A DNA stretch of 64,000 nt from Clostridiales bacterium (lineage in GTDB: Bacteria > Bacillota > Clostridia > Oscillospirales > Oscillospiraceae): positions 1 through 64,000 of the forward strand of contig SFPN01000007.1 in the NCBI GenBank assembly GCA_004551945.1, written 5' to 3'. The translations under genes were made by a program, and so were the position numbers. Below, piece by piece: positions 8,107-15,349 of this stretch; position 1 is the first letter of the stretch, and each line of letters starts with the position of its first letter. The notes below the pieces were generated by a model. That model did no database searches and was not told the DNA's origin. It saw only the letters and a list, made by a program, of their open reading frames with translations.

Positions 8107-9386
8107 TCCGTATTTTAAAGGAAGCAGAAACCGACCGGGCCCAGATTTTCGCCCGGGAGGACCCGGTGGGCAGCGTGGAAGCCCCCGTCCGGGAGATTAT
8201 AGAGAACGTCCGCCAGCAGGGTGACGCCGCCCTGAAGCACTACACCAAGGAATTTGACGGCGCCGACATCCCCACCGTGGAGGTGGGGGCCGGAGCCATC
8301 GATGAGGGCTTCCGCCGGGCCGATCCCCTGCTGGTGGATATCCTCTACCGGGCCGCCGAGCGGGTGGCTGCCTTCCACCAGCACCAGGTGCGCAACAGCT
8401 TCCTGGTGAACGAGGAGGACGGCATCGTTATGGGCCAGAAGGTCATCCCCCTGGAGCGGGTGGGGCTGTACGTCCCCGGGGGCACTGCCGCCTATCCCTC
8501 CAGCGTGGTGATGAACTGCATCCCCGCCAAGCTGGCCGGGGTGAAGGAGATCTTCATGGTGACGCCCCCCGGCAAGGACGGGAAGATTCCCCCCAACATC
8601 CTGGCAGCCGCCCGGATCTGCGGGGTGAACCGGGTCTTCCGGGTGGGCGGCGCGCAAGCCATTGCCGCCCTGGCCTACGGCACCGAGAGCATCCCCCGGG
8701 TGGATAAGATCGTGGGTCCCGGCAACCAGTATGTGGCCGAGGCCAAAAAGCAGGTCTTCGGCAAGGTAGGCATCGACATGGTGGCCGGCCCCAGCGAGAT
8801 TCTGGTGGTGGCCGACGGCAAGTGCAACCCCCAGATCGTGGCCGCCGACCTGCTCAGCCAGGCCGAGCACGACAAGAACGCCTCCGCCGTGCTGGTCACC
8901 GACAGCCAGGAACTGGCGGAGGGCGTCCAGGCCGCCATTGAGGAGCAGCTGGAAAAGCTCAAGCGCCAGGAGATCGCCCGGGCCTCCATTGAGAACAACG
9001 GCAAGATTATCGTGGCCCAGTCTTTGGACACCGCCATCGACATTGCCAACGAGATCGCCCCGGAGCACCTGGAGCTGTGCGTGGACGACCCCTTCGACTA
9101 CCTGGACAAGATCAAGAACGCCGGGTCTGTGTTCCTGGGCCGCAACTGCCCCGAAGCCCTGGGGGACTACTTTGCCGGCCCCAACCACACCCTGCCCACC
9201 AGCGGCACCGCCCGGTTCTCCAGCCCCCTGTCCGTGGACGATTTCGTGAAAAAGACCCAGTACACCTATTACACCCACGCTGCCCTGGAAAAGGCCCAGC
9301 AGTCGGTGTCCAACTTTGCCAAGAAGGAGGGGCTCACCGGCCACGCCCGCAGCGTGGATATCCGCTTTGATACTGATTTCAAATGA
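8103..9386 (+). CDS. hisD: Histidinol dehydrogenase
   Basis: 427 residues, typical length. A zinc enzyme that makes the last two NAD-dependent oxidations, histidinol to histidine. Visible markers are the [13 protein letters not shown] loop near residue 120, the Rossmann-like [26 protein letters not shown], the catalytic AEHDKNAS (Zn His) and [21 protein letters not shown] in the C-terminal third. It overlaps hisG by ATGA. A repeat-rich 164-bp gap separates it from hisC, the largest gap in the operon. Confidence 0.96.
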   Translation: MIRILKEAETDRAQIFAREDPVGSVEAPVREIIENVRQQGDAALKHYTKEFDGADIPTVEVGAGAIDEGFRRADPLLVDILYRAAERVAAFHQHQVRNSFLVNEEDGIVMGQKVIPLERVGLYVPGGTAAYPSSVVMNCIPAKLAGVKEIFMVTPPGKDGKIPPNILAAARICGVNRVFRVGGAQAIAALAYGTESIPRVDKIVGPGNQYVAEAKKQVFGKVGIDMVAGPSEILVVADGKCNPQIVAADLLSQAEHDKNASAVLVTDSQELAEGVQAAIEEQLEKLKRQEIARASIENNGKIIVAQSLDTAIDIANEIAPEHLELCVDDPFDYLDKIKNAGSVFLGRNCPEALGDYFAGPNHTLPTSGTARFSSPLSVDDFVKKTQYTYYTHAALEKAQQSVSNFAKKEGLTGHARSVDIRFDTDFK

Positions 9387-9470
9387 ACATACGTTCCTTT
9401 GAAATCCCGCGCGCTTTGCGCGCTGGCGGCGCACGTACCGCGCGCCGCGCCGTCTCATAAAAACCTGACG
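9378..9470 (+). repeat. Dispersed repeat, family B, after hisD
   Basis: GATTTCAAA...TTTGAAATC forms a 9-bp inverted repeat at the hisD stop, followed by ATCCCGCG, alternating GCGC hairpins and GCGCCGTCTCAT. The same order (hairpin, ATCCCG, GC hairpins, GCGCCGTCTCAT) recurs after hisIE at 14127-14210. Confidence 0.5.
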
Positions 9471-9490
9471 CGCTTCGCGCTATAAAAAGC

Positions 9491-9519
9491 TTTTCAATCT
9501 TTTTATCAGATTTTAGTAT
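9491..9519 (+). promoter_or_regulatory. Possible internal promoter before hisC
   Basis: TTTTCA (9491-9496), a 17-bp spacer and TAGTAT (9514-9519) in an AT-rich patch. Both hexamers are imperfect. Confidence 0.35.
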
Positions 9520-9550
9520 GACCCCAACGTGACCAAATAAAGGAGTCCCC

Positions 9551-10618
9551 ATGAGCCAATTCCTGCACACCAAGTACGCCTCTCTGGAGACCTACACCCC
9601 CGGGGAACAGCCCCGGGACAAGAAATACATCAAGCTCAACACCAACGAGTCCCCCTATCCCCCCTCCCCCCAGGTGGTGGACGCCCTCACCCGGCAGGAG
9701 GTGGAGGACCTGCGGCTCTACTCTGACCCGGAGGGAACCGCCCTGCGGGAAAAGCTGGCGGCCCTCTACGGCTGCGGCCCGGAGAATGTTTTTCTCTCCA
9801 ACGGGTCCGACGACATTCTGAACTTCGCCTTCATGGCCTTCGGCCAGGACGGGGCGGTGTTCCCCGGCCTGACCTACAGCTTTTACCCGGTGTTCGCCGC
9901 CCTCCACGGGGTGCTGTACGACACCGTTCCTTTGCGGGAGGACCTGTCCATCGACGTGGACGGCCTGTGCGGGACCGGCCGGCTGACGGTGCTGGCCAAC
10001 CCCAACGCTCCCACGGGCCTGGCCCTGAGCCTGGAAGAGGTGGAGCGCATCGTGGCCTCCAACCCGGACCATGTGGTGGTGGTGGACGAGGCCTATGTGG
10101 ACTTCGGCGCTCAGTCGGCGGTGCCCCTCATCCAGAAGTACGAGAACCTTTTGGTGGTGATGACCTATTCCAAGTCCCGATCCATGGCGGGGGCCCGCTT
10201 GGGCTTTGCCCTGGCCAGCCGGCCTATCATTGAGGATTTGGAGAAGCTGAAATACTCCACCAACCCCTATAACGTCAACCGCCTGACCCTGAAGCTGGGA
10301 GAGGCGGCGGTGGACTCTGACGCATACTTCCGGGAAAACGCCAGAAAAATCATGGCCACCCGGGAGAAAACCGCCCAGGCCCTGCGGGCGCTGGGCTTCA
10401 CCCTGCCGGACTCCAAGTCCAACTTCCTCTTTGTAAAACGGGAGGGGCTGGACGGCGGCCTGCTCTACCAGAAGCTGAAAGACCGGGGCGTCCTGATCCG
10501 CCACTTCTCCGACCCCCGCATTGCCCAGTACAACCGGGTCACCGTGGGGACCGATGAGGAGATGGAGGCCTTTTTGACCCAGGTGAAAGCCATCATGAAG
10601 GAGGAGGGCTTGCTATGA
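9551..10618 (+). CDS. hisC: Histidinol-phosphate aminotransferase
   Basis: 355 residues, fold type I PLP enzyme that transaminates imidazole-acetol phosphate with glutamate. NTNESPYPPSP near residue 33 is the HisC start signature, ANPNAPTG near residue 150 binds PLP, VVDEAYVDF holds the PLP Asp, and TYSKSRSMAGARLGF contains the Schiff-base Lys around residue 218. AAAGGAG precedes the ATG. It overlaps hisB by four bases. Family members may also transaminate phenylpyruvate or hydroxyphenylpyruvate; no separate aromatic aminotransferase is in the aro block of this window. Confidence 0.95.
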   Translation: MSQFLHTKYASLETYTPGEQPRDKKYIKLNTNESPYPPSPQVVDALTRQEVEDLRLYSDPEGTALREKLAALYGCGPENVFLSNGSDDILNFAFMAFGQDGAVFPGLTYSFYPVFAALHGVLYDTVPLREDLSIDVDGLCGTGRLTVLANPNAPTGLALSLEEVERIVASNPDHVVVVDEAYVDFGAQSAVPLIQKYENLLVVMTYSKSRSMAGARLGFALASRPIIEDLEKLKYSTNPYNVNRLTLKLGEAAVDSDAYFRENARKIMATREKTAQALRALGFTLPDSKSNFLFVKREGLDGGLLYQKLKDRGVLIRHFSDPRIAQYNRVTVGTDEEMEAFLTQVKAIMKEEGLL

Positions 10619-11196
10619 GAACGGCCCGGATCACCCGGAAAACCGGAGAGACCGACATCACCCTGACCCTGAATCTGGACGGCGGCCCGGCCGACATTCA
10701 CACCGGCGTGGGCTTTTTCGACCACATGCTCAGCGGCTTTGCCCGCCACGGCGGCTTCGGCCTGACGGTCACCTGCAAAGGGGATACCTGGGTGGACGAC
10801 CACCACTCAGTGGAGGACGTGGGCATCTGCCTGGGAGACGCCTTTGCCCAGGCCCTGGGAGACATGCGGGGGGTGGAGCGCTTCGGCCACAGCATCCTGC
10901 CCATGGACGAGGCCCTGATCCTGGCCGCTGTGGACCTGTCCGGCCGGGGAATGCTCTGCTGGGACGTGCCCATGCCCACGGAAAAGGTGGGCTCTTTCGA
11001 CACCGAGCTTGCCAAGGAGTTCTGGCTGGCCTTCACCCGGCGGGCCAACTGCACCCTGCACATCCGGAAGCTGGCCGGGGAGAACAGCCACCACATCATC
11101 GAAGGGGTGTTCAAGGCCGCTGCCCGCAGCCTGAAAGCAGCCGTGAAGCGCAACGGGTCCGACGAGGTCCCGTCCACCAAGGGAATGCTGGTGTAA
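10615..11196 (+). CDS. hisB: Imidazoleglycerol-phosphate dehydratase
   Basis: 193 residues, the monofunctional IGPD without the N-terminal histidinol-phosphatase domain of enterobacterial HisB. The manganese-binding signatures are clear: GVGFFDHML near residue 32, DDHHSVEDVGI around residue 62 and NCTLHIRKLAGENSHHIIE around residue 145. No histidinol-phosphate phosphatase gene is seen elsewhere in the operon, so that step must be encoded outside the window or by an unrecognised enzyme. Confidence 0.96.
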   Translation: MRTARITRKTGETDITLTLNLDGGPADIHTGVGFFDHMLSGFARHGGFGLTVTCKGDTWVDDHHSVEDVGICLGDAFAQALGDMRGVERFGHSILPMDEALILAAVDLSGRGMLCWDVPMPTEKVGSFDTELAKEFWLAFTRRANCTLHIRKLAGENSHHIIEGVFKAAARSLKAAVKRNGSDEVPSTKGMLV

Positions 11197-11206
11197 CGCA
11201 GCGTAA

Positions 11207-11286
11207 CGGCGGGGTGTGGGCACCCCGCCCTACAAACGCACGGCCGAAACGTTTTACGCAAACTGTAGGGCGGGATGCCCTCATCC
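11207..11286. repeat. Palindromic intergenic element between hisB and hisH
   Basis: GGGGTGTGGGCACCCCGCC followed by CTACA, then about 33 bp, then TGTAGGGCGGGATGCCC in inverted orientation. The two arms are near reverse complements, so the element could fold into one long stem, like a small MITE or REP pair. A second hairpin, AAAGGGGATCACCCCCTTT, follows at 11297-11315. The hisH ribosome site lies beyond both. Confidence 0.6.
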
Positions 11287-11352
11287 AGCCGCACCCAAAG
11301 GGGATCACCCCCTTTGTAGAAAGGACGACAAACCCCAACAGGGAGGATACAT

Positions 11353-11973
11353 ATGATAGCAGTTATCGACTACGGCGTGGGGAATCTCTTCTCCCTCTGC
11401 CGTTCCTTAGAGGCCATCGGCCAGCAGCCGGTGGTCACCGGGGACCCGGCCCTGCTCCGCCAGGCGGACCGGCTGTTCCTGCCTGGCGTGGGCGCCTTCC
11501 AGGACGCCATCGCCAAGCTCCGCCAGACCGGTCTGGACCAGGTCATCAGGGAGGAGGCCGCCAAGGGAAAGCCCATCCTGGGCATCTGCCTGGGGATGCA
11601 GCTGCTCTTTGAGGAGAGCCTGGAGTTCGGCCAGTGGGAGGGCTTAGGCCTCATCCCCGGGAAAGTGGTCCCCATGGAGGGGGTCATCCCCGCCGACTAC
11701 AAGATCCCCCACATCGGCTGGAACGCCCTGCACTTCCCCCAGAAAGACCGCCACCCCCTGCTGGGTACCGTCCAGGAGGGGGACTGCGTCTACTTTGTCC
11801 ACTCCTTCTACGCCACCGACTGTGACGATGCGGTCATCGCCACGGCGGAGTACGGGGCAGAGCTCACCGCCGCCGTTGCCAAGGGCAACGTGATGGGCTG
11901 CCAGTTCCACCCGGAAAAGAGCGGGGACGTGGGCCTGAACATCCTCCGGACCTTCTGCGAAAGGACGTGGTGA
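11353..11973 (+). CDS. hisH: Imidazole glycerol phosphate synthase, glutamine amidotransferase subunit
   Basis: 206 residues, class I glutaminase that feeds ammonia to HisF. The catalytic triad is visible: Cys in GICLGMQLLFE near residue 80, and His and Glu in CQFHPEKSGDVGL near residue 185. VIDYGVGNLFSL is the conserved N-terminus. GGGAGGATAC precedes the ATG. It follows a 156-bp gap filled with palindromic repeat sequence and nearly abuts hisA. Confidence 0.96.
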   Translation: MIAVIDYGVGNLFSLCRSLEAIGQQPVVTGDPALLRQADRLFLPGVGAFQDAIAKLRQTGLDQVIREEAAKGKPILGICLGMQLLFEESLEFGQWEGLGLIPGKVVPMEGVIPADYKIPHIGWNALHFPQKDRHPLLGTVQEGDCVYFVHSFYATDCDDAVIATAEYGAELTAAVAKGNVMGCQFHPEKSGDVGLNILRTFCERTW

Positions 11974-11975
11974 GG

Positions 11976-12704
11976 ATGAAGATTTTTCCCGCCATTGACC
12001 TCTTCGGGGGTCAGGCCGTCCGCCTGTACAAGGGGGACTACGACCAGATGACGGTGTACGACCCGGAGCCCCTGAACACCGTCCGCAAATTCGAGGCCGC
12101 CGGAGCCAGCAACCTCCACCTGGTGGACCTGGAGGGGGCCAAGACCGGCCAGACTACCAACCTGCCCACCATTGAGAAGCTGGCCAAAAGCACCGGCCTC
12201 TTCATTGAGGTAGGAGGCGGCATCCGGAACATGGACACCGTCCGCCGGTATCTGGACGCCGGAGCCAGCCGGGTGATCCTGGGCACCGCCGCCGTCACTG
12301 ACCCGGACTTTACCGCCCAGGCGGTGGCTCAGTACGGGGAGAAAATCGCCGTAGGAGCCGATTTAAAGGATGGCAAGGTGGCCATCAAGGGCTGGCTGGA
12401 GACCAGCCAGGACACCTGGGAGGTCTTTTTTGAAAAGATGCAGGCCCTGGGGGTCAAAACCATCATCTGCACGGACATCTCCAAGGACGGAGCCATGCAG
12501 GGGACCAACCGGGCTTTGTACAAGGAGCTGACCCAGCGGTTCTCCATGGACATCATCGCCTCCGGCGGGGTGTCCTCCCTGGAGGACATCCGGGCCCTGA
12601 AGGCCGCCGGGGTCCACGGGGCCATCATCGGCAAGGCCTACTACACCGGGGCCATCGACCTGGCCCAGGCCATCTGCCTGGGGGAAGGAGAGGAGACGCC
12701 ATGA
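11976..12704 (+). CDS. hisA: ProFAR isomerase HisA
   Basis: A (beta-alpha)8 barrel of about 242 residues that isomerises ProFAR to PRFAR. IFPAIDLFGGQAVRL at the start carries the catalytic Asp, VGGGIR near residue 80 and CTDISKDGAMQGTN near residue 168 carry the phosphate sites and second Asp, and IASGGVSSLEDI the C-terminal phosphate loop. I choose ATG 11976: AAGGA (11961-11965) is 10 nt before it. In-frame GTG codons at 11967 and 11970 are possible but badly spaced. It overlaps hisF by four bases. Confidence 0.94.
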   Translation: MKIFPAIDLFGGQAVRLYKGDYDQMTVYDPEPLNTVRKFEAAGASNLHLVDLEGAKTGQTTNLPTIEKLAKSTGLFIEVGGGIRNMDTVRRYLDAGASRVILGTAAVTDPDFTAQAVAQYGEKIAVGADLKDGKVAIKGWLETSQDTWEVFFEKMQALGVKTIICTDISKDGAMQGTNRALYKELTQRFSMDIIASGGVSSLEDIRALKAAGVHGAIIGKAYYTGAIDLAQAICLGEGEETP

Positions 12705-13456
12705 TTACAAAACGCATCATCCCCTGCCTGGACGTGAAGGACGGCCGGGTGGTCAAGGGGGTTAACTTTCAGGGGCTGAACGACGTAAGCTCCCCCGTCC
12801 AGCTGGCGGAATACTACACCAAGAGCGGCGCTGACGAGCTGGTGTTCTATGACATCACCGCCTCCGCCGAGGGCCGCGCCCTCTTCACAGACATTCTCCG
12901 GGAGACCGCCAGCCGGGTGTTCATCCCCCTCACCGTGGGGGGCGGCATCAACACGTTGGACGACTTTGACCGGGTCCTCAAGTGCGGGGCCGACAAGGTG
13001 AGCGTCAACTCCGGGGCCATCCGCAACCCGGACCTCATTCGCCAGGCCGCCCTGCGCTACGGCAGCCAGTGCGTGGTCCTCTCGGCGGACGTGAAGCGGG
13101 TGGACGGCCAGTTCCGGGTCTTCGGCCGGGGCGGCCGGGACGACACGGGCATGGAGGCCATCAGCTGGATCAAGCGCTGCGTGGACCTGGGCGCCGGTGA
13201 GATCGTGGTCAACTCCATTGACACCGACGGGGTCAAGGAGGGCTTCGACCTGGAGATGCTGGACGCGGTCTGCCAGGCGGTGAAGGTGCCGGTGATCGCC
13301 TCCGGCGGCGCGGGAAAGACGGAGGACTTCATCCGCCTGTTCCAGACCCTGCCCGGGGTGGACGCGGGCCTGGCCGCTTCCGTTTTCCACTTTGGAGAAA
13401 TTGCCATCCCCGACCTGAAAGGGGAGCTGAGAAAGAACGGGATTCTCGTTCGATAA
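12701..13456 (+). CDS. hisF: Imidazole glycerol phosphate synthase cyclase subunit
   Basis: 251 residues, a (beta-alpha)8 barrel related to HisA. It closes PRFAR with ammonia from HisH to IGP and [21 protein letters not shown] at residues 5-20 holds the catalytic Asp, VGGGI near residue 82, [13 protein letters not shown] near residue 145, the second catalytic Asp in [12 protein letters not shown], and [11 protein letters not shown] the phosphate loop. It overlaps hisA (ATGA), and hisIE begins 19 nt after its stop. Confidence 0.96.
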   Translation: MITKRIIPCLDVKDGRVVKGVNFQGLNDVSSPVQLAEYYTKSGADELVFYDITASAEGRALFTDILRETASRVFIPLTVGGGINTLDDFDRVLKCGADKVSVNSGAIRNPDLIRQAALRYGSQCVVLSADVKRVDGQFRVFGRGGRDDTGMEAISWIKRCVDLGAGEIVVNSIDTDGVKEGFDLEMLDAVCQAVKVPVIASGGAGKTEDFIRLFQTLPGVDAGLAASVFHFGEIAIPDLKGELRKNGILVR

Positions 13457-13475
13457 TTTGGGAGGAAACACCGCC

Positions 13476-14123
13476 ATGATCGACATGGAAAAACTGAAAT
13501 TTGACGAAAAGGGCCTCATCCCCGCCATTGTGGTGGACGGGAAGAGCGGCCAGGTGCTGACCCTGGCCTATATGAACCGGGAGAGCCTGGAAATCTCTAT
13601 TAAGGAGGAGCGCACCTGTTTCTGGAGCCGCTCCCGCCAGGAGCTGTGGCGGAAGGGGGAGACCTCCGGCGCAGTGCAGCACATCATCGACATCACCGCC
13701 GACTGTGACTACGACGCCTTGGTGGTCCGGGTGAACAAGGACGGCCCCGCCTGCCACACAGGCGCGGAGTCCTGCTTCCACAATCCCCTGTGGGAGAGCG
13801 AGGAAAACCACGCCTTCACCATGGATGGCCTCATGGAGATGCTGGAAGGCCGGAAGACCAACCCCAAGGAGGGGTCCTACACTTCTTACCTCTTTGAGAA
13901 GGGTCTGGACAAGATCCTGAAGAAGGTGGGGGAGGAGTCCACCGAGGTGATCATCGCCGGCAAGGCGGAGGACAAGGCTGAGACCATCTACGAGATCGGC
14001 GACCTGGCCTACCACGTGATGGTCCTGATGCTGGAGCTGGGCATCACCCTGGAGGACGTGCGCAATGAGCTGGCCTCCCGCCACGTGATCGACAAGAAGG
14101 TTAAGCAGGAGAAGATGACCTGA
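13476..14123 (+). CDS. hisI: Bifunctional PRA-CH / PRA-PH, HisI-HisE fusion
   Basis: About 215 residues carrying steps 2 and 3 of histidine synthesis. Residues 1-115 are PR-AMP cyclohydrolase: [28 protein letters not shown] and the metal-binding DCDYDALV...ACHTGAESC. Residues 120-215 are PR-ATP pyrophosphatase: [21 protein letters not shown], then EVIIAGK and the helical bundle [11 protein letters not shown] 13476 has GGGAGG upstream; an earlier in-frame TTG at 13458 would include that ribosome site. Last gene of the operon, followed by repeats and a strong terminator. Confidence 0.95.
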   Translation: MIDMEKLKFDEKGLIPAIVVDGKSGQVLTLAYMNRESLEISIKEERTCFWSRSRQELWRKGETSGAVQHIIDITADCDYDALVVRVNKDGPACHTGAESCFHNPLWESEENHAFTMDGLMEMLEGRKTNPKEGSYTSYLFEKGLDKILKKVGEESTEVIIAGKAEDKAETIYEIGDLAYHVMVLMLELGITLEDVRNELASRHVIDKKVKQEKMT

Positions 14124-14126
14124 TCC

Positions 14127-14220
14127 TGATTCTTGATTCAAAAATGGAATCAAGAATCCCGTGTATTGCGCACACTCGCATCGTGCTCACGCACGCTGCG
14201 CCGTCTCATGCAGTTCAGGA
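14127..14220 (+). repeat. Dispersed repeat, family B, after hisIE
   Basis: TCTTGATTC-aaaaatg-GAATCAAGA hairpin, then ATCCCGTG, GC-rich hairpins and GCGCCGTCTCAT, matching the order seen after hisD at 9378. Confidence 0.5.
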
Positions 14221-14231
14221 TTCCTCAACTT

Positions 14232-14293
14232 CTTGCCTCTCCCTCTGGGAGAGGTGGCTTCGGGCCCGCAGGCCCGAAGGCGGAGAGGGCGAC
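14232..14293 (+). repeat. Dispersed two-hairpin repeat, family A, full copy
   Basis: Hairpin 1 CTCTCCCTCTGGGAGAGG, then hairpin 2 CTTCGGGCC-CGCA-GGCCCGAAG, then GGAGAGGGCGAC. The copy at 35331-35394 is the same module in the opposite orientation with only a few differences. Confidence 0.65.
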
Positions 14294-14340
14294 ACAGCGT
14301 GTGTTGTACTGCGTCCTGTCCGTTAAATATCTCCAAACGA

Positions 14341-14384
14341 AACCCCCGCCTGCGCGGCATGTGCCGCGCAGGCGGGGGTTTTCT
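14341..14384. terminator. Bidirectional terminator between his operon and the S4 gene
   Basis: AACCCCCGCCTGCGCGGC pairs with GCCGCGCAGGCGGGGGTT (14341-14380), with a four-base loop. TTCTG follows on the plus strand and GTTTCGTTT on the minus strand, so it can serve both converging units. Confidence 0.85.
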
Positions 14385-14386
14385 GT

Positions 14387-14626
14387 TCAGATCTCTTTGT
14401 ACATAAACGCAGCGTTCTCCTTGCCCTTCTGCTCGGTGACGGAAAGAACCTCCACGGAGACGGTGCGGGCGCCGAAGCGGATCTCCAGCTTGTCGCCCAC
14501 CTTTACGTCGTAGGAGGCCTTCACCACCCGGCCGTTGGCGGAGATGCGCTCGTTGTCGCAGGCCTCGTTGGCCACGGTGCGGCGCTTAATGAGGCGGGAG
14601 ACCTTCAGCCATTTGTCCAGTCGCAT
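14387..14626 (-). CDS. S4-domain RNA-binding protein, Hsp15 / YabO type
   Basis: 79 residues, essentially a single S4 domain: MRLDKWLKVSRLIKRRT at the start, then N-x-R-x-x-x-NG-x-x-K-x-S-x-x-V-K-x-GD. Hsp15/YabO relatives bind stalled 50S subunits carrying peptidyl-tRNA and help ribosome rescue. In Bacillus yabO is close to yabM and yabN; here those two are 8 kb away. AAGGAGG is 6-7 nt before ATG 14626. It lies 16 nt downstream of lepB and is probably co-transcribed with it. Confidence 0.85.
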   Translation of the reverse strand: MRLDKWLKVSRLIKRRTVANEACDNERISANGRVVKASYDVKVGDKLEIRFGARTVSVEVLSVTEQKGKENAAFMYKEI

Positions 14627-14642
14627 AAAACCCTCCTTGCAG

Positions 14643-15263
14643 TCAGTGGATGGCGCCGATGTGCTGGAAGGGGAGGAGGATGCACAGGGCCTTGCCCAGA
14701 ACGTACCGGGTGTCCACCACCCCCAGCTCCGAGTGCCGGCTGTCGGCGGAGGCGTTCCGGTTGTCGCCCATGACGAAGATGGACCCCTCGGGCACCTCCC
14801 AGTAGGTTCCCTGCTCATAGGCGTTGTTGGGCACGTACATAGGTTCGCCCAGATAAGGCTCATCCAGCGGCTCCCCGTCCACGTAGACGGTGCTGGTGCT
14901 GTAGTCGATCTCCACCGTCTGGCCGCCTACAGCAATGACCCGCTTGACGATGGGGCTGTGAAATTCGGAAAAATCCTTGTGGAGGACCACCACGTCTCCC
15001 TGCTCCGGCTCGTACGCGATGCATTGGAGCAGCAGCATGTCGCCGTCGGTAAGGGTGGGGACCATGGAGGAGCCGTCCACCCCGATGATGCGGAAGAAGA
15101 AGGTAAAGACCACAATGAGGATCAGCAGGGCCACGGTCAGGGCCTGAAGCCAGCCGTAGCAGTCGGCGGAGAAGCTCTGCTTTTCCTTCTTGGGGGATTC
15201 TCCCTCCGCCGGCTTCTGTTCCTCTGGGGGAAAGCCCTCCTGTGGGATGTTGGGTTCGGACAT
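14643..15263 (-). CDS. lepB: Signal peptidase I
   Basis: About 206 residues. An acidic, Pro-rich cytosolic tail (1-35) is followed by one membrane helix (about 45-68), then the catalytic Ser in GSSMVPTL near residue 78 and the Lys general base in PIVKRVIAVGGQTVEI near residue 120. GDNRNASADSR near residue 170 is the third signature. It cleaves Sec signal peptides on the outer face of the membrane. I prefer ATG 15263, which has AAAGGAGG upstream, over an in-frame ATG at 15299. Confidence 0.93.
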   Translation of the reverse strand: MSEPNIPQEGFPPEEQKPAEGESPKKEKQSFSADCYGWLQALTVALLILIVVFTFFFRIIGVDGSSMVPTLTDGDMLLLQCIAYEPEQGDVVVLHKDFSEFHSPIVKRVIAVGGQTVEIDYSTSTVYVDGEPLDEPYLGEPMYVPNNAYEQGTYWEVPEGSIFVMGDNRNASADSRHSELGVVDTRYVLGKALCILLPFQHIGAIH

Positions 15264-15317
15264 ATATGAGACCTCCTTTGGGTCGTGGGGTTTCAACATA
15301 CCAGGGTATCAGTGGTT

Positions 15318-15346
15318 ATTATACTCCCCTTTGGGGGGATTGGCAA
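15318..15346 (-). promoter_or_regulatory. lepB promoter
   Basis: On the minus strand: TTGCCA (15346-15341), a 17-bp spacer and a perfect TATAAT (15323-15318), about 55 bp before the lepB start. Confidence 0.7.
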
Positions 15347-15349
15347 CCG

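Noticed and set aside
14387..14863. 158-residue extension of the S4 protein upstream of 14626
   Set aside because: The extra part is out-of-frame lepB sequence; ATG 14626 has a perfect ribosome site and gives the normal length.
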